A stretch of 64,000 bases of DNA from CAMYLY01 sp036397755 (GCA_036397755.1 DASWII010000018.1:1-64000), one strand, 5' to 3'; shown: positions 1 through 7,985, numbered from the stretch's first letter. Program-made: numbers and translations. The notes: generated by a model from the sequence alone, not told the origin.

Positions 1-2
1 AC

Positions 3-1334
3 GGCATCAGCGAGGAGATCACGTCGCGCCTGTCGCGGATTCAGGGGATGCGGGTCATCGCACGCAATAGCGCGCTGCGGTTCGATCCATCCGCGACGAG
101 CGCTCAAGACTTTGGACGCAGGCTCGGTGCGGACTACGTGCTGGACGGGACCGTGCGGTGGGTGCGCGGCGCGGCGGGTGTTCGCGTGCGGGTGACCCCG
201 GCGCTTGTCGACGTACGCGACGCGCAACAGGTGTGGGGAGAGGGTTACGACGCCGTGGTGGAGGACGTTCTTGGAATCCAATCGGACATCTCGGGAAAGG
301 TCGTAGACGCCCTGCGTGTCGAGCTGGGCGGAGACGAGCGGCAGAGGCTTGCTGACGCCGGAACGTCCGATCCGGAGGCCCAGAGCGAGTACCTGATCGG
401 TCGGTTTCAGTGGCGCAAGCGAACCACGGACGGTCTCCTCCAGGCGGTCGAGCACTTTCAACGCGCTGTCGACCTCGATCCGAACTACGCGCGTGGCTGG
501 GCGGGGGTGGCTGACGCCGTGGGCCTGCTTCCGTACTTCGGCATCCGTCACATTCCGAAGGCCGCCGCCTACGATCGCGCAGAGCAGGCGGCACGCAGGG
601 CCTTGGAACTGGACAGTACGCTGGCGGAAGGATGGGCGTCGCTCTGTCAGGTATTGCAGAACGGGCGTTGGGATTGGGAGAACGCCGAGCGGGCATGTCG
701 TCGGGCCGTCGCGCTGGATCCCGACTACGCCACCGCACATCAGTGGTTGGGTGAGGTACTCTTGGCCACGGGTCGCTTGGACGAGGCCGTCACCGCCGTC
801 GCTCGCGGGGCGGAATTGGATCCTTTCTCGCCGATCATCCAGAACCAGCTTGGGTTCTTCTTGACCGGGGTGGGGCGGATGGCGGAAGCTGAGCGGGTGT
901 TGCGGCGGGCTGCGGAGTTGGAACCGGAGCTGGCAGCCGTGTGGGGGAACCTGATGGATCTCCATGCCTTGGAGGGACGGGCGGACGAGGCGGTGGCGGA
1001 GGCACACAAGTGGGGTACCTTGCTCGGGCTCACTCCCGGCCAAACCCAGTTCATTGCTGTCCTATACCGCGGCATCGCCGACCCGGCTGCCCGCACCGCC
1101 GCGATCGCCGCAATCGACCGAGCCGGCGCCGGTTATGATAGCGTTCCGTTGAACGATCGCGCCAAGCAGCTGGCGATGCTGGGGTTGCTCGATCGAGCGT
1201 TCGCGGTTGTCGATACGATGCTCGCGATACGTGACGAGGGGCTGATCTTCGCGCACGGCCGGCTCGCGTACAGGCCACTCCGCGGTGACCCCCGCTGGGA
1301 GCGGGTGAGCCGGCAGATGGGAGTGAAGCGGTAG
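3..1334 (+). CDS. TPR protein with TolB/FlgO-like domain, C-terminal part
   Basis: The reading frame is open at the left edge of the window, so this is the 3' part of a longer gene. The first in-window residues (GISEEITSRLSRIQGMRVIAR) continue the domain seen in proteins that pair a TolB/FlgO-like region with tetratricopeptide repeats: a GISEE start, an ARNSA segment, a DYVLDGTVR strand and a DVRDAQQVWGEGYD segment. From about residue 115 to the end come TPR-like helix pairs, with signatures such as AVEHFQRAVDLDPNYARGW and ACRRAVALDPDYATAHQWLG. In the family such regions often follow a protein kinase, adenylate cyclase or DNA-binding domain, and which one is present here lies outside the window. 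TPRs suggest protein-protein contacts. No clear terminator follows the stop codon. Confidence 0.8.
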   Translation, partial: GISEEITSRLSRIQGMRVIARNSALRFDPSATSAQDFGRRLGADYVLDGTVRWVRGAAGVRVRVTPALVDVRDAQQVWGEGYDAVVEDVLGIQSDISGKVVDALRVELGGDERQRLADAGTSDPEAQSEYLIGRFQWRKRTTDGLLQAVEHFQRAVDLDPNYARGWAGVADAVGLLPYFGIRHIPKAAAYDRAEQAARRALELDSTLAEGWASLCQVLQNGRWDWENAERACRRAVALDPDYATAHQWLGEVLLATGRLDEAVTAVARGAELDPFSPIIQNQLGFFLTGVGRMAEAERVLRRAAELEPELAAVWGNLMDLHALEGRADEAVAEAHKWGTLLGLTPGQTQFIAVLYRGIADPAARTAAIAAIDRAGAGYDSVPLNDRAKQLAMLGLLDRAFAVVDTMLAIRDEGLIFAHGRLAYRPLRGDPRWERVSRQMGVKR

Positions 1335-1406
1335 GGCTCCGCGAGAGCGGCAGCGTCCCGCGCACCGCGCACCGCGCCCAGCCACTGGCTTCTTACCGGG
1401 GAACCA

Positions 1407-1493
1407 CGGAGAGGGTGGGATTCGAACCCACGAGACCCTTGCGAGCCCACCGGTTTTCGAGACCGGCTCCTTCAACCACTCGGACACCTCTCC
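1407..1493 (-). tRNA. tRNA-Ser (anticodon CGA)
   Basis: Read on the minus strand, the segment folds as a cloverleaf: a 7-bp acceptor stem GGAGAGG/CCTCTCC, an anticodon loop CTCGAAA giving anticodon CGA (reads UCG), a long variable arm typical of serine tRNAs, and a T arm with GGTTCGAATCC. Base 1407 supplies the discriminator G expected for tRNA-Ser. The 3' CCA is not encoded, so it must be added by a CCA-adding enzyme. It lies opposite to and between two plus-strand genes. Confidence 0.96.
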
Positions 1494-1505
1494 TCGAAGC
1501 CCTGC

Positions 1506-1534
1506 ATAATAGATGGGTCCTGGCATAGTTTCCA
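1506..1534 (-). promoter_or_regulatory. Predicted promoter of tRNA-Ser
   Basis: On the minus strand there is a -35-like TGGAAA (1529-1534), a 17-bp spacer and a -10-like TATTAT (1506-1511), 12 bases upstream of the tRNA 5' end. Both boxes are close to the sigma-70 consensus. Prediction by eye only. Confidence 0.5.
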
Positions 1535-1568
1535 CCCGACTTGCACGTGTCCTGAAACCCCGCGCCGC

Positions 1569-2504
1569 ATGGCCACCATCTTCATTGCCGATGAGATCCG
1601 GGAACTCCTTCCCGGCCGCGCCCTCGAAGGACACGACGTTCAATGGCTCCCCGGCACGGCTGCGACTCCCACGGGATCATACGAGGCGCTTGTCCCGTTG
1701 TTGTCTCGCGCGATCGGACCGACGGAACTCGACGGGGCGCCGAACCTGCGCATTGTGGCGAACTGCGCGGTGGGGACGGACAACATCGACCTCGTCGCGG
1801 CCAGGGAACGCGGTGTCATCGTGACGAATACTCCGGGGGTCCTCACCGAGGCGACGGCGGACCTCACGTGGGCACTGATCCTCGCCGTCGCTCGGCGATT
1901 GAAGGAGGGTGCCGCACTGCTGGCCGAGCGGCAGTGGGACGGATGGCACCCCACGCAGTTGCTGGGGCTCGAACTCTCCGGCGCGACGTTGGGCATCGTC
2001 GGGGCGGGCCGCATTGGTCAAGCCGTGGGTCGGCGCGCGGTCCCGTTCGGCCTGCGCATCGTGTACCACGCGCGGAATCGCAAGCGGGAATTCGAGCGGG
2101 AGACCGGCGCCGCGTGGGCACCGCTCGCGCAGCTCCTCGAGCGATGCGACGTCGTGACGTTGCACGTTCCGTCCACCGACGAGACGCGCGGCATTATCGG
2201 AGCGGCGGAGTTCGGTCGCATGCGACCCGGCGCGATTCTGATCAACACGGCGCGCGGCGACCTCGTCGATGAGTGCGCCATGATCGATTCGCTGGCGGCG
2301 GGACACCTGGGTGGGGCCGGTCTGGACGTCTTCCAGCGCGAGCCGCGGGTACCGGGGGCGCTGATCGAGCATCCGCGCGTCGTCACGCTCCCTCATCTTG
2401 GGAGTGCCACGACCAGCACGCGACGTGCGATGGCGGAACTGGCCGTGGCGAACGTCAGGTCGGTGCTGGCCGGGGGCGAAGCGCTTACACCTGTCGACGA
2501 TTGA
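1569..2504 (+). CDS. D-isomer 2-hydroxyacid dehydrogenase (glyoxylate/hydroxypyruvate reductase type)
   Basis: This 311-residue protein has the layout of NAD(P)-dependent D-2-hydroxyacid dehydrogenases. The catalytic domain is split around a Rossmann domain with GAGRIG at 145-150. The catalytic residues appear as Arg229 in NTARG, Glu258 in QREPR and His276 in PHLGSA. The NCAVGTDNIDL and TNTPGVLTEATADL segments are typical of the glycerate dehydrogenase/glyoxylate reductase (GyaR-like) branch. Length is normal for single-domain members, with no ACT domain, so it is unlikely to be SerA. The exact substrate cannot be fixed from sequence. Its TGA stop lies inside the -35 box predicted for the following pyrR gene. 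Confidence 0.88.
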   Translation: MATIFIADEIRELLPGRALEGHDVQWLPGTAATPTGSYEALVPLLSRAIGPTELDGAPNLRIVANCAVGTDNIDLVAARERGVIVTNTPGVLTEATADLTWALILAVARRLKEGAALLAERQWDGWHPTQLLGLELSGATLGIVGAGRIGQAVGRRAVPFGLRIVYHARNRKREFERETGAAWAPLAQLLERCDVVTLHVPSTDETRGIIGAAEFGRMRPGAILINTARGDLVDECAMIDSLAAGHLGGAGLDVFQREPRVPGALIEHPRVVTLPHLGSATTSTRRAMAELAVANVRSVLAGGEALTPVDD

Positions 2505-2529
2505 CGGTCTCGGAGGGCCGGTCTAACTT
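2501..2529 (+). promoter_or_regulatory. Predicted promoter of pyrR-pyrB-pyrC
   Basis: TTGACG (2501-2506), a 17-bp spacer and TAACTT (2524-2529) form a sigma-70-like promoter. The -35 box overlaps the TGA stop (2502-2504) of the upstream dehydrogenase gene. Transcription would start near 2536, only about four bases before the pyrR ATG at 2540, so the mRNA would be almost leaderless. Confidence 0.6.
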
Positions 2530-2539
2530 GCGGCCAGCC

Positions 2540-3085
2540 ATGACCGAGGCGAACCGGACCGCCCTCCTCGACGCCCGTGCGATCGCGCGGGCGATCGCGC
2601 GTATGGCGGAGGAGATTGTTCGGTTCTCGGGCGGTACCGATGAGCTGGTTCTCGTTGGGATTCAGCGGCGTGGTGTCGACCTCGCGGAGCGGCTGGCGCG
2701 CCAAATCGCCGGCGAGCGAGGTGGCGTTCCTCAGGGCGCCGTCGACATCACCCTCTATCGAGACGATCTCCAGACGGTCGGGCCGCGCCCCATCGTCGGC
2801 GAGACCTATATCCCCGTGGATCTGACCGGCAAGTGGGTCATGGTGGTTGACGACGTTCTCTACACCGGGAGAACCGTACGTGCGGCGCTCGCCGAGTTGG
2901 CCGACTTCGGCCGGCCGGCGCGGGTGGGACTTTGCGTGCTGGTGGACCGTGGGGGCCGCGAGCTGCCGATCCACGCCGATGTCGTGGGCGAGACAATCGC
3001 GGTCGATCCGGGGAGCCGCATCGACGTGTTGCTCGAGGAACGGGACGGCCGGGACGCCGTCGAGCTCGTGCAGGGGGGACCGTGA
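2540..3085 (+). CDS. pyrR: PyrR bifunctional pyrimidine regulator / uracil phosphoribosyltransferase
   Basis: This 181-residue protein belongs to the PyrR branch of PRPP-binding phosphoribosyltransferases. The PRPP loop is VMVVDDVLYTGRT at 100-112. The DITLYRDDL motif near 69-77 and the GIQRRGVDLAERLA segment are typical of PyrR. The family makes UMP from uracil and PRPP, and in Bacillus it also binds pyr mRNA leaders as an attenuation protein. ATG at 2540 was chosen because homologues begin just before a DARAIxRAIxRMAxEI segment. No leader hairpins precede it, and the predicted promoter leaves almost no 5' UTR, so classic leader attenuation is not supported here. The GTG of pyrB overlaps its stop by four bases. 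Confidence 0.93.
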   Translation: MTEANRTALLDARAIARAIARMAEEIVRFSGGTDELVLVGIQRRGVDLAERLARQIAGERGGVPQGAVDITLYRDDLQTVGPRPIVGETYIPVDLTGKWVMVVDDVLYTGRTVRAALAELADFGRPARVGLCVLVDRGGRELPIHADVVGETIAVDPGSRIDVLLEERDGRDAVELVQGGP

Positions 3086-4053
3086 CGGCGGTGCTCGGAA
3101 AGGACCTGCTGGGACTCGAGACGCTGACGAGCGAGCAGATCGGTCTGGTCCTGGACACCGCGGTGCCCTTCAAGGCGGTGAGTCTGCGCCCGATCAAAAA
3201 GGTGCCGACGCTGAGGGGCAAGACGATCGTCAACCTGTTCTACGAGGCGTCCACGCGCACGCGCATCTCCTTTGAATTCGCCGAGAAGCGATTGTCGGCC
3301 GACACGGTTAATGTCGGGTCGAAGGGGTCGTCCGTCGAGAAGGGCGAGAACCTGGTCGACACGGCGCGCAATCTCGAGGCCATGAACATCGACATGGTGG
3401 TCATCCGCCACCCGTCCTCCGGCGCCGCGCAGTTCCTGGCCGACCGCATTCGGTCCAACGTCGTGAATGCGGGTGACGGACGCCATGAGCATCCCACACA
3501 AGGACTGTTGGATCTTCTGACCATCCGTGACCGACTCGGCACGCTGGAGGGCAAGCGCGTGTGTATCGTCGGCGACATCCTGCATTCCCGGGTGGCGCGC
3601 AGCAACGTGTGGGGTCTGATCAAGATGGGGGCCGAGGTGGCCGTCTGCGGCCCACGCTCGCTCATGCCGCGGGGTATCGAGGGGCTGGGCGTCACGGTGC
3701 TGCCACGCATCGAGGAAGCCATCGAGTGGGCCGACGTCCTGAACATCCTGCGCTTGCAGCTCGAACGCATGCAGGCCGGGTATCTCCCGTCGCTCGGCGA
3801 GTATGCCCGCGTCTTCGGGTTGAGTGAGGAGCGGCTGGCACGGGCCCCGCGGGAGTTGCTGATCCTGCATCCTGGGCCGATGAATCGCGGTGTCGAGATC
3901 GATTCGCGGGTGGCCGACGGCCCGCACAGTGTGATCCTCGATCAGGTGACGAACGGTGTCGCCGTGCGCATGGCCGTGCTGTATCTGCTGGCTGGCGGAC
4001 GACCGGAGCTCGCGGAGGCCGCACAGGCGGCGAAGCGCGGAGAGGCCGAGTGA
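3082..4053 (+). CDS. pyrB: Aspartate carbamoyltransferase catalytic subunit
   Basis: This 323-residue protein joins carbamoyl phosphate and L-aspartate to form carbamoylaspartate, the first committed step of pyrimidine synthesis. The carbamoyl-phosphate site motif EASTRTRISFE (about residues 54-64) and the HEHPTQGLLDL segment are diagnostic, as is HPGPMNRGVEI near the C-terminus. The GTG start at 3082 overlaps the pyrR TGA in GTGA, and there is an equal GTGA junction with pyrC, so translation is probably coupled. No pyrI regulatory chain is nearby. A pyrB-pyrC pairing without pyrI is common outside enterobacteria. Confidence 0.96.
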   Translation: MTAVLGKDLLGLETLTSEQIGLVLDTAVPFKAVSLRPIKKVPTLRGKTIVNLFYEASTRTRISFEFAEKRLSADTVNVGSKGSSVEKGENLVDTARNLEAMNIDMVVIRHPSSGAAQFLADRIRSNVVNAGDGRHEHPTQGLLDLLTIRDRLGTLEGKRVCIVGDILHSRVARSNVWGLIKMGAEVAVCGPRSLMPRGIEGLGVTVLPRIEEAIEWADVLNILRLQLERMQAGYLPSLGEYARVFGLSEERLARAPRELLILHPGPMNRGVEIDSRVADGPHSVILDQVTNGVAVRMAVLYLLAGGRPELAEAAQAAKRGEAE

Positions 4054-5330
4054 AGCCGGTACTCCTGACGGGTGGTCATGTGGTCGATCCCTCGCAGGGG
4101 ATCGATGGGCGTGCGGACGTCCTCGTGCGCGATGGCAAGATCGTGGCTGTCGGTCCGAACATCGCGGTGTCCGATGAGACGGAGGTATTTGCGGCCGACG
4201 GGTTCGTCGTCGCGCCCGGCTTCGTGGACGTGCACGTCCACCTGCGCGAGCCGGGAAAGGAGGATGCCGAGACGATCGCCACGGGGGCGCTGGCGGCGGC
4301 GGCGGGGGGGTTCACCTCCGTGTGCGCCATGCCGAACACGGACCCGGTCACCGACAACCAAGCGGCGGTAGGGTTCATTCTCAAACAGGCCCGCGAAGCG
4401 AACGCGGCACGGGTGTACCCGATCGGTGCCGTCACGGTGGGGCAGCGAGGCGAGCGTCTCGCCGAGATCGGGAAGATGGTGGCCGCCGGCGCGGTGGCGG
4501 TGAGCGATGACGGCAGGCCCGTGCTCTCGTCGCACCTCATGCGGACGGCGCTCGAGTACGCCCAGACGTTCGGCGTTCCGGTGGCCGATCACTGCGAGGA
4601 TCCGGCACTGGCCCAGGGTGGGGTGATGCACGAAGGTCTGACCTCCACTCGGCTGGGGTTGCGTGGTATTCCGGCCGCTGCTGAGGATATCATGGTGGCG
4701 CGGGATATCTTGCTCGCGGAGCTCACGGGCGGCCATGTTCACCTCTGCCATATGTCGACCCGGGGATCGGTGGAGTTGATCCGACGCGGCAAGGAGCGTG
4801 GGGTCCGTGTGACCGCTGAGGCGACGCCTCACCATTTCACGCTGACCGACGAGGCGTGCGCCGGCTACGACACGCACGCTAAGATGAACCCGCCGCTTCG
4901 CGAAGCGGCGGACGTGCGAGCGATTCTGGAGGGGTTGGCCGACGGAACGATCGACGCCGTCGCCACCGACCACGCGCCCCATCACTACGAGGCGAAGGAG
5001 CGCGAGTTCGATGACGCGCCGTTCGGGGTCGTGGGGCTCGAGACGGCCCTGGGACTCGGCATCACGGAGTTGGTGGATGCCGGCCACATGTCGCTGGCGA
5101 CGTTGGTGGAGCGGATGAGCACCCGGCCTGCACAGATCTTCCATCTGGAGGCGGGGACGCTGCGCGTCGGGGCACCAGCGGATATCGTGGTATTCGATGC
5201 CGGGGCCGAGTGGACGGTGGACCCCACGGCCTTCCGGTCGAAGAGTCGGAACACGCCGTTCGTGGGCCGGAAGCTGAAGGGGCGGGTCGTTCGCACGATG
5301 GTGGGTGGGGAGGTCATATTCGGGACGTAG
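4050..5330 (+). CDS. pyrC: Dihydroorotase, class I
   Basis: This 426-residue amidohydrolase cyclises carbamoylaspartate to dihydroorotate. It shows the metal-binding HxH at 62-64 in DVHVHLREPG, the SDDG segment at 152-155 whose Asp bridges the metals in class I enzymes, HCEDP at His181, HLCHMS at His231 and ATDHAPH with catalytic Asp307. The length fits class I. It starts at GTG 4050, overlapping the pyrB stop. It ends the pyr cluster, with a new predicted promoter 25 bases downstream. The preserved metal ligands argue that it is active, unlike PyrC-like scaffold proteins that lack them. Confidence 0.95.
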   Translation: MKPVLLTGGHVVDPSQGIDGRADVLVRDGKIVAVGPNIAVSDETEVFAADGFVVAPGFVDVHVHLREPGKEDAETIATGALAAAAGGFTSVCAMPNTDPVTDNQAAVGFILKQAREANAARVYPIGAVTVGQRGERLAEIGKMVAAGAVAVSDDGRPVLSSHLMRTALEYAQTFGVPVADHCEDPALAQGGVMHEGLTSTRLGLRGIPAAAEDIMVARDILLAELTGGHVHLCHMSTRGSVELIRRGKERGVRVTAEATPHHFTLTDEACAGYDTHAKMNPPLREAADVRAILEGLADGTIDAVATDHAPHHYEAKEREFDDAPFGVVGLETALGLGITELVDAGHMSLATLVERMSTRPAQIFHLEAGTLRVGAPADIVVFDAGAEWTVDPTAFRSKSRNTPFVGRKLKGRVVRTMVGGEVIFGT

Positions 5331-5354
5331 GTCGTGCCTGCCAGAGCGGCTGAG

Positions 5355-5362
5355 TAACTTGC
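5355..5362 (+). promoter_or_regulatory. Candidate -10 element (TAACTTGC)
   Basis: TAACTTGC repeats exactly the -10 region seen before pyrR and lies 30 bases before the ATG at 5393. No good -35 hexamer is visible 17-18 bases upstream, so this is a weaker call based on motif recurrence. Confidence 0.35.
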
Positions 5363-5392
5363 AACCTTGAGTCGGCTACTGCGGGGGGCGAC

Positions 5393-6187
5393 ATGCCGAA
5401 GCGCGGGGAAACCACAGACACTATCCAGGATCTGCTCAAGGAGAAGCAGCGGATCGAGCAGTGGCTGGACCGGCTGGACAACGCTGCCGATCAAACCAAG
5501 AACGAGGTTCGGGAACGAGTCGCCAAGGACTACCGGACCCGCTTGGACGGTGTGGTCGCCAATCTCCAGGGGTTTCGCGGTGACCTCGCCGATGCGCTCC
5601 AGGAGCAGCAGGAACGGCGTGCGGCGCTCACGGAGTCGGAGTCGCAGGCCTCGGAGCGGCTCGCGGAAGCCGAGCTGCGGCATGCGGTGGGCGAGTATGA
5701 CGAGGCGACGTGGTCCAAGCTGCGCACGGACATTCTCGAAGAGTTGGTGGGCATCCGGGGGGAGCTGAAGTCCGTGCGCAATGAGGTCGAGACGCTGGAT
5801 GCTGTCATTCGATTGATCGACGCCCCGCCGACGCCGCGGCCGGCCGAAGAGCCTGCAGAGCCCGAGCTAGCAGTCGCCGAAGCGCCGGAGGCGCCGCCGG
5901 CGCCGCCCGAGCCGGAACGGAGATCGGTCGAGGTGCCCGAAATCCCGCTCGAGCAAGAGGACCTCGAGCCAGCCCACGCGAAGCCGTCGAAGGCGGCACA
6001 GGGAGAGTTTGACGAGCTCGCGTTCCTCAAGTCCGTGACGGAGTCGCAGAGTGCGAAGCCAGCGCCGCCGGAGGCCCCGAAAGGCAAGGGAGCCAAGAAG
6101 ACGCTTGTGTGCTCGGAATGCGGGGCGAACAACCTCCCCACGGAGTGGTACTGCGAGCGCTGCGGGGCGGAACTCGCTTCGTTGTAG
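5393..6187 (+). CDS. Coiled-coil protein with C-terminal zinc ribbon
   Basis: This 264-residue protein is not recognised as a named family. Residues about 10-145 are rich in Glu, Arg, Gln and Leu with heptad-like spacing (KEKQRIEQWLDRLDN, LSSLK-free helical stretches), suggesting a long coiled coil. Residues 150-235 form a Pro/Ala/Glu-rich, probably disordered linker. The C-terminus carries a four-cysteine zinc ribbon at Cys240, Cys243, Cys254 and Cys257, in the pattern C-x2-C-x10-C-x2-C. There is no signal peptide or membrane segment. It converges with rpsT, the two stops being five bases apart. Function is unknown, and a structural or adaptor role is only a guess. Confidence 0.8.
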   Translation: MPKRGETTDTIQDLLKEKQRIEQWLDRLDNAADQTKNEVRERVAKDYRTRLDGVVANLQGFRGDLADALQEQQERRAALTESESQASERLAEAELRHAVGEYDEATWSKLRTDILEELVGIRGELKSVRNEVETLDAVIRLIDAPPTPRPAEEPAEPELAVAEAPEAPPAPPEPERRSVEVPEIPLEQEDLEPAHAKPSKAAQGEFDELAFLKSVTESQSAKPAPPEAPKGKGAKKTLVCSECGANNLPTEWYCERCGAELASL

Positions 6188-6192
6188 CGGAC

Positions 6193-6444
6193 CTACTTCG
6201 AGGCGGACAATGCTTTCGAGAGGCGCCGCTTGGACCGAGCTGCGGCGTTCCGCGAGATCAGGCCCTTGCGAGCCGCGCGATCCAGCAGGCGCTCGGCATC
6301 ATTAAACGCCTCCCGCGCCGCGTCACCCGAGGCGAGCCGGACCCGCTTGACCGCCGAGCGCAGCCGGCGCCGTTGCTGCCGGTTCTGTTCGCGCCGCCGG
6401 GCTGCTTGACGCATTCGTTTCTTCGCTGACCGAATATTCGGCAC
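6193..6444 (-). CDS. rpsT: 30S ribosomal protein S20
   Basis: This 83-residue, very basic protein begins MPNIRSAKKRMRQAARRREQNR and matches S20, a primary 16S rRNA-binding protein of the small subunit. The length and the RSAVKRVR and SKRRLSKAL segments fit the family. It is a single gene on the minus strand with its own predicted promoter, facing the scpA promoter divergently and converging with the zinc-ribbon gene. Confidence 0.96.
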   Translation of the reverse strand: MPNIRSAKKRMRQAARRREQNRQQRRRLRSAVKRVRLASGDAAREAFNDAERLLDRAARKGLISRNAAARSKRRLSKALSASK

Positions 6445-6494
6445 GTCGTATCCTCATCGAGTTGCGGTCTGTCGCCCGCGACTGCGGGGCGCGA

Positions 6495-6524
6495 ATTCTA
6501 ATTCCGCAAGTCTCGGCAAGTCAA
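6495..6524 (-). promoter_or_regulatory. Predicted promoter of rpsT
   Basis: On the minus strand TTGACT (6519-6524), an 18-bp spacer and TAGAAT (6495-6500) form a near-consensus sigma-70 promoter, as expected for a ribosomal protein gene. The 5' UTR would be about 44 bases. Confidence 0.6.
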
Positions 6525-6536
6525 GGCACTACGCCT

Positions 6537-6566
6537 TTGACACTTGCCGCTGAAGGCCGTTAGTTT
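6537..6566 (+). promoter_or_regulatory. Predicted promoter of the scpA cluster
   Basis: A perfect TTGACA (6537-6542), an 18-bp spacer and TAGTTT (6561-6566) lie on the plus strand, diverging from the rpsT promoter 12 bases away. It would serve scpA and possibly the long gene series behind it. It leaves a leader of about 130 bases, unlike the nearly leaderless promoters elsewhere in the window. Confidence 0.55.
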
Positions 6567-6686
6567 TCTGCCGCTTTCACGCCCTCCGTGGGCCCAATCG
6601 CGATTCGTATCCCGAGACGCCCGATGCCGACAACTCGCCATAGCACTTCCTGCCGCAGGCCGGGGCGGGCGACCCCTGTGCGGGTT

Positions 6687-6707
6687 CGCGGCCGGTTCAC
6701 GGCCGCG
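6687..6707 (+). promoter_or_regulatory. Perfect 8-bp hairpin at the scpA start
   Basis: CGCGGCCG, loop GTTCA, CGGCCGCG form an uninterrupted 8-bp GC-rich stem in the leader. Its last base is the G of the GTG start codon assigned to scpA. It could limit ribosome access, or indicate that translation really begins at the downstream ATG 6770. There is no T-run, so it is not a standard terminator. Confidence 0.5.
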
Positions 6708-7465
6708 TGACGAATCCGGGGGTGGCGCCCGCACACGGAGCTGGCATCGCGGACACGGACCGGCCCTTCATGGTTCGGCTCGACGCGTTCTCGGGTCCGC
6801 TTGATCTCCTGCTGCACCTCATCCGCGAGCAGGAGATCGACATCGCGGACATCCCGATTGCGGTCGTCGCGGATCAGTTCTTGGAGGCGATTGCCACCCT
6901 GGGCCTGAACGAGGCGGCGGACTACCTCGAGATGGCGGCCATGTTGCTCCGGATCAAGATTCAGATGCTGCTGCCGCGCCCGTTCGATGACGAGCACTGG
7001 GAGGATCCGAGGGCCGCGCTGGTGCGCCGGCTGCTCGAGTACGAACAGATCCGCGAGTTGGCAACCTGGATCGCCGGGCAAGCGAGCGGGACGGCCGACC
7101 GGTTCGCTCGGGGCTGGCAGCCGGACGCGCCGGACCTTCCGCCGGCCCCCATCGTCGTCGATCTGGACGATCTCCTGAGCGCGGCCAACCAGCTGATCGA
7201 GTCGATGCCGCAGCCGGTGCTGCATCGCGTGGTTCCTCGGCCGCTCGATGTGGAAGGTGCGTCACGACGAATCATCAAGATGCTCGATCAACGCGAGACG
7301 TTCGACTTCCGCGACGCGCTCGGACCCACGCCGTCGATCGTCGATGTCCTGTCGGTCCTGCTCGCGCTGTTGGAGCTGGCGCGCGTGGGGCGCGTTGTGT
7401 TACGACAGTCGAGACCCTTCGCCGATCTGGGGGTGCGCCGTGAACCGCAACACGTGTCTGCTTGA
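6707..7465 (+). CDS. scpA: Segregation and condensation protein A (kleisin)
   Basis: ScpA is the kleisin subunit that bridges the SMC ATPase heads and ScpB in chromosome condensation. The N-terminal signature MVRLDAFSGPLDLLLHLIREQEIDIADIPI and the following EAADYLEMAAMLLRIKIQMLLP are typical. The C-terminal winged-helix part (SIVDVLSVLLALLELARVGRVVL) is also present. The reading frame opens at GTG 6707, giving 252 residues. ATG 6770 would give 231 residues starting right at the conserved domain and is a real alternative, because a stable hairpin sits on the GTG. The gene overlaps scpB by 26 bases, indicating coupled expression. Confidence 0.93.
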   Translation: MTNPGVAPAHGAGIADTDRPFMVRLDAFSGPLDLLLHLIREQEIDIADIPIAVVADQFLEAIATLGLNEAADYLEMAAMLLRIKIQMLLPRPFDDEHWEDPRAALVRRLLEYEQIRELATWIAGQASGTADRFARGWQPDAPDLPPAPIVVDLDDLLSAANQLIESMPQPVLHRVVPRPLDVEGASRRIIKMLDQRETFDFRDALGPTPSIVDVLSVLLALLELARVGRVVLRQSRPFADLGVRREPQHVSA

Positions 7466-7985
7466 GGCGGCACTCTTCTGCGCGTCGGAGCCCCTGAGGT
7501 CGGAGGACCTGATGCGCTTGATGCCCGACGGCAGCGAGGCGGAGGTTACCGCGGCGCTGGAGGAACTGCGTGGGCATCTCGACGAAGAAGGGCATGGTGT
7601 CGTCCTGGTGGAGGTGGCGGGAGGCTTCCAGCTTTTCACGCGCCCGGAGTATGCCGACGAGATCGCCGCCGCCCGGCTCGTGCAGCGACCGCGGAAGTTG
7701 TCCCGGGCCGCGCTCGAGACATTGGCGGTCGTCGCGTACCGCCAGCCGGTGAGCCGTGGGGAGATCGAGGAGATCCGGGGGGTGTCGGTGGAGGGCGTGT
7801 TGCGGATGCTGATCGAGCGGGAATTCGTGACCGTCACGGGGCGCGCGGACGGCATCGGGCGACCGCTGCTCTACGGAACTACACCGCGGTTTCTCGAGTT
7901 GCTGGGCCTCAAGGATACCAGCGAGCTGCCGAAACTGGAGGAGTTGTCGGTGGCGCTGCGTCCCGTGCAGTATCCCGCGATGTGA
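7440..7985 (+). CDS. scpB: Segregation and condensation protein B
   Basis: This 181-residue protein has the two winged-helix domains of ScpB, which binds the kleisin ScpA in the SMC-ScpAB complex. The segments LEAALFCASEPL, GGFQLFTRPEYADEIA, RKLSRAALETLAVVAYRQPVSRGEIEEIRG and GRPLLYGTTPRFLELLGLK are diagnostic. The start is GTG 7440, inside the end of scpA. A GTGA overlap leads into the pseudouridine synthase gene, an scpA-scpB-rluB order that is widely conserved. Confidence 0.95.
   Translation: MNRNTCLLEAALFCASEPLRSEDLMRLMPDGSEAEVTAALEELRGHLDEEGHGVVLVEVAGGFQLFTRPEYADEIAAARLVQRPRKLSRAALETLAVVAYRQPVSRGEIEEIRGVSVEGVLRMLIEREFVTVTGRADGIGRPLLYGTTPRFLELLGLKDTSELPKLEELSVALRPVQYPAM

Noticed and set aside
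1335..1406. Short direct repeat (CGCGCAC units near 1357-1374) and an AGCCA/TGGCT inverted repeat
   Set aside because: Too short and GC-biased to be a meaningful repeat or terminator. No T-run on either strand.
6188..6192. A bidirectional terminator between the zinc-ribbon gene and rpsT
   Set aside because: Only five bases separate the stops and no hairpin with a T-run is visible around them.
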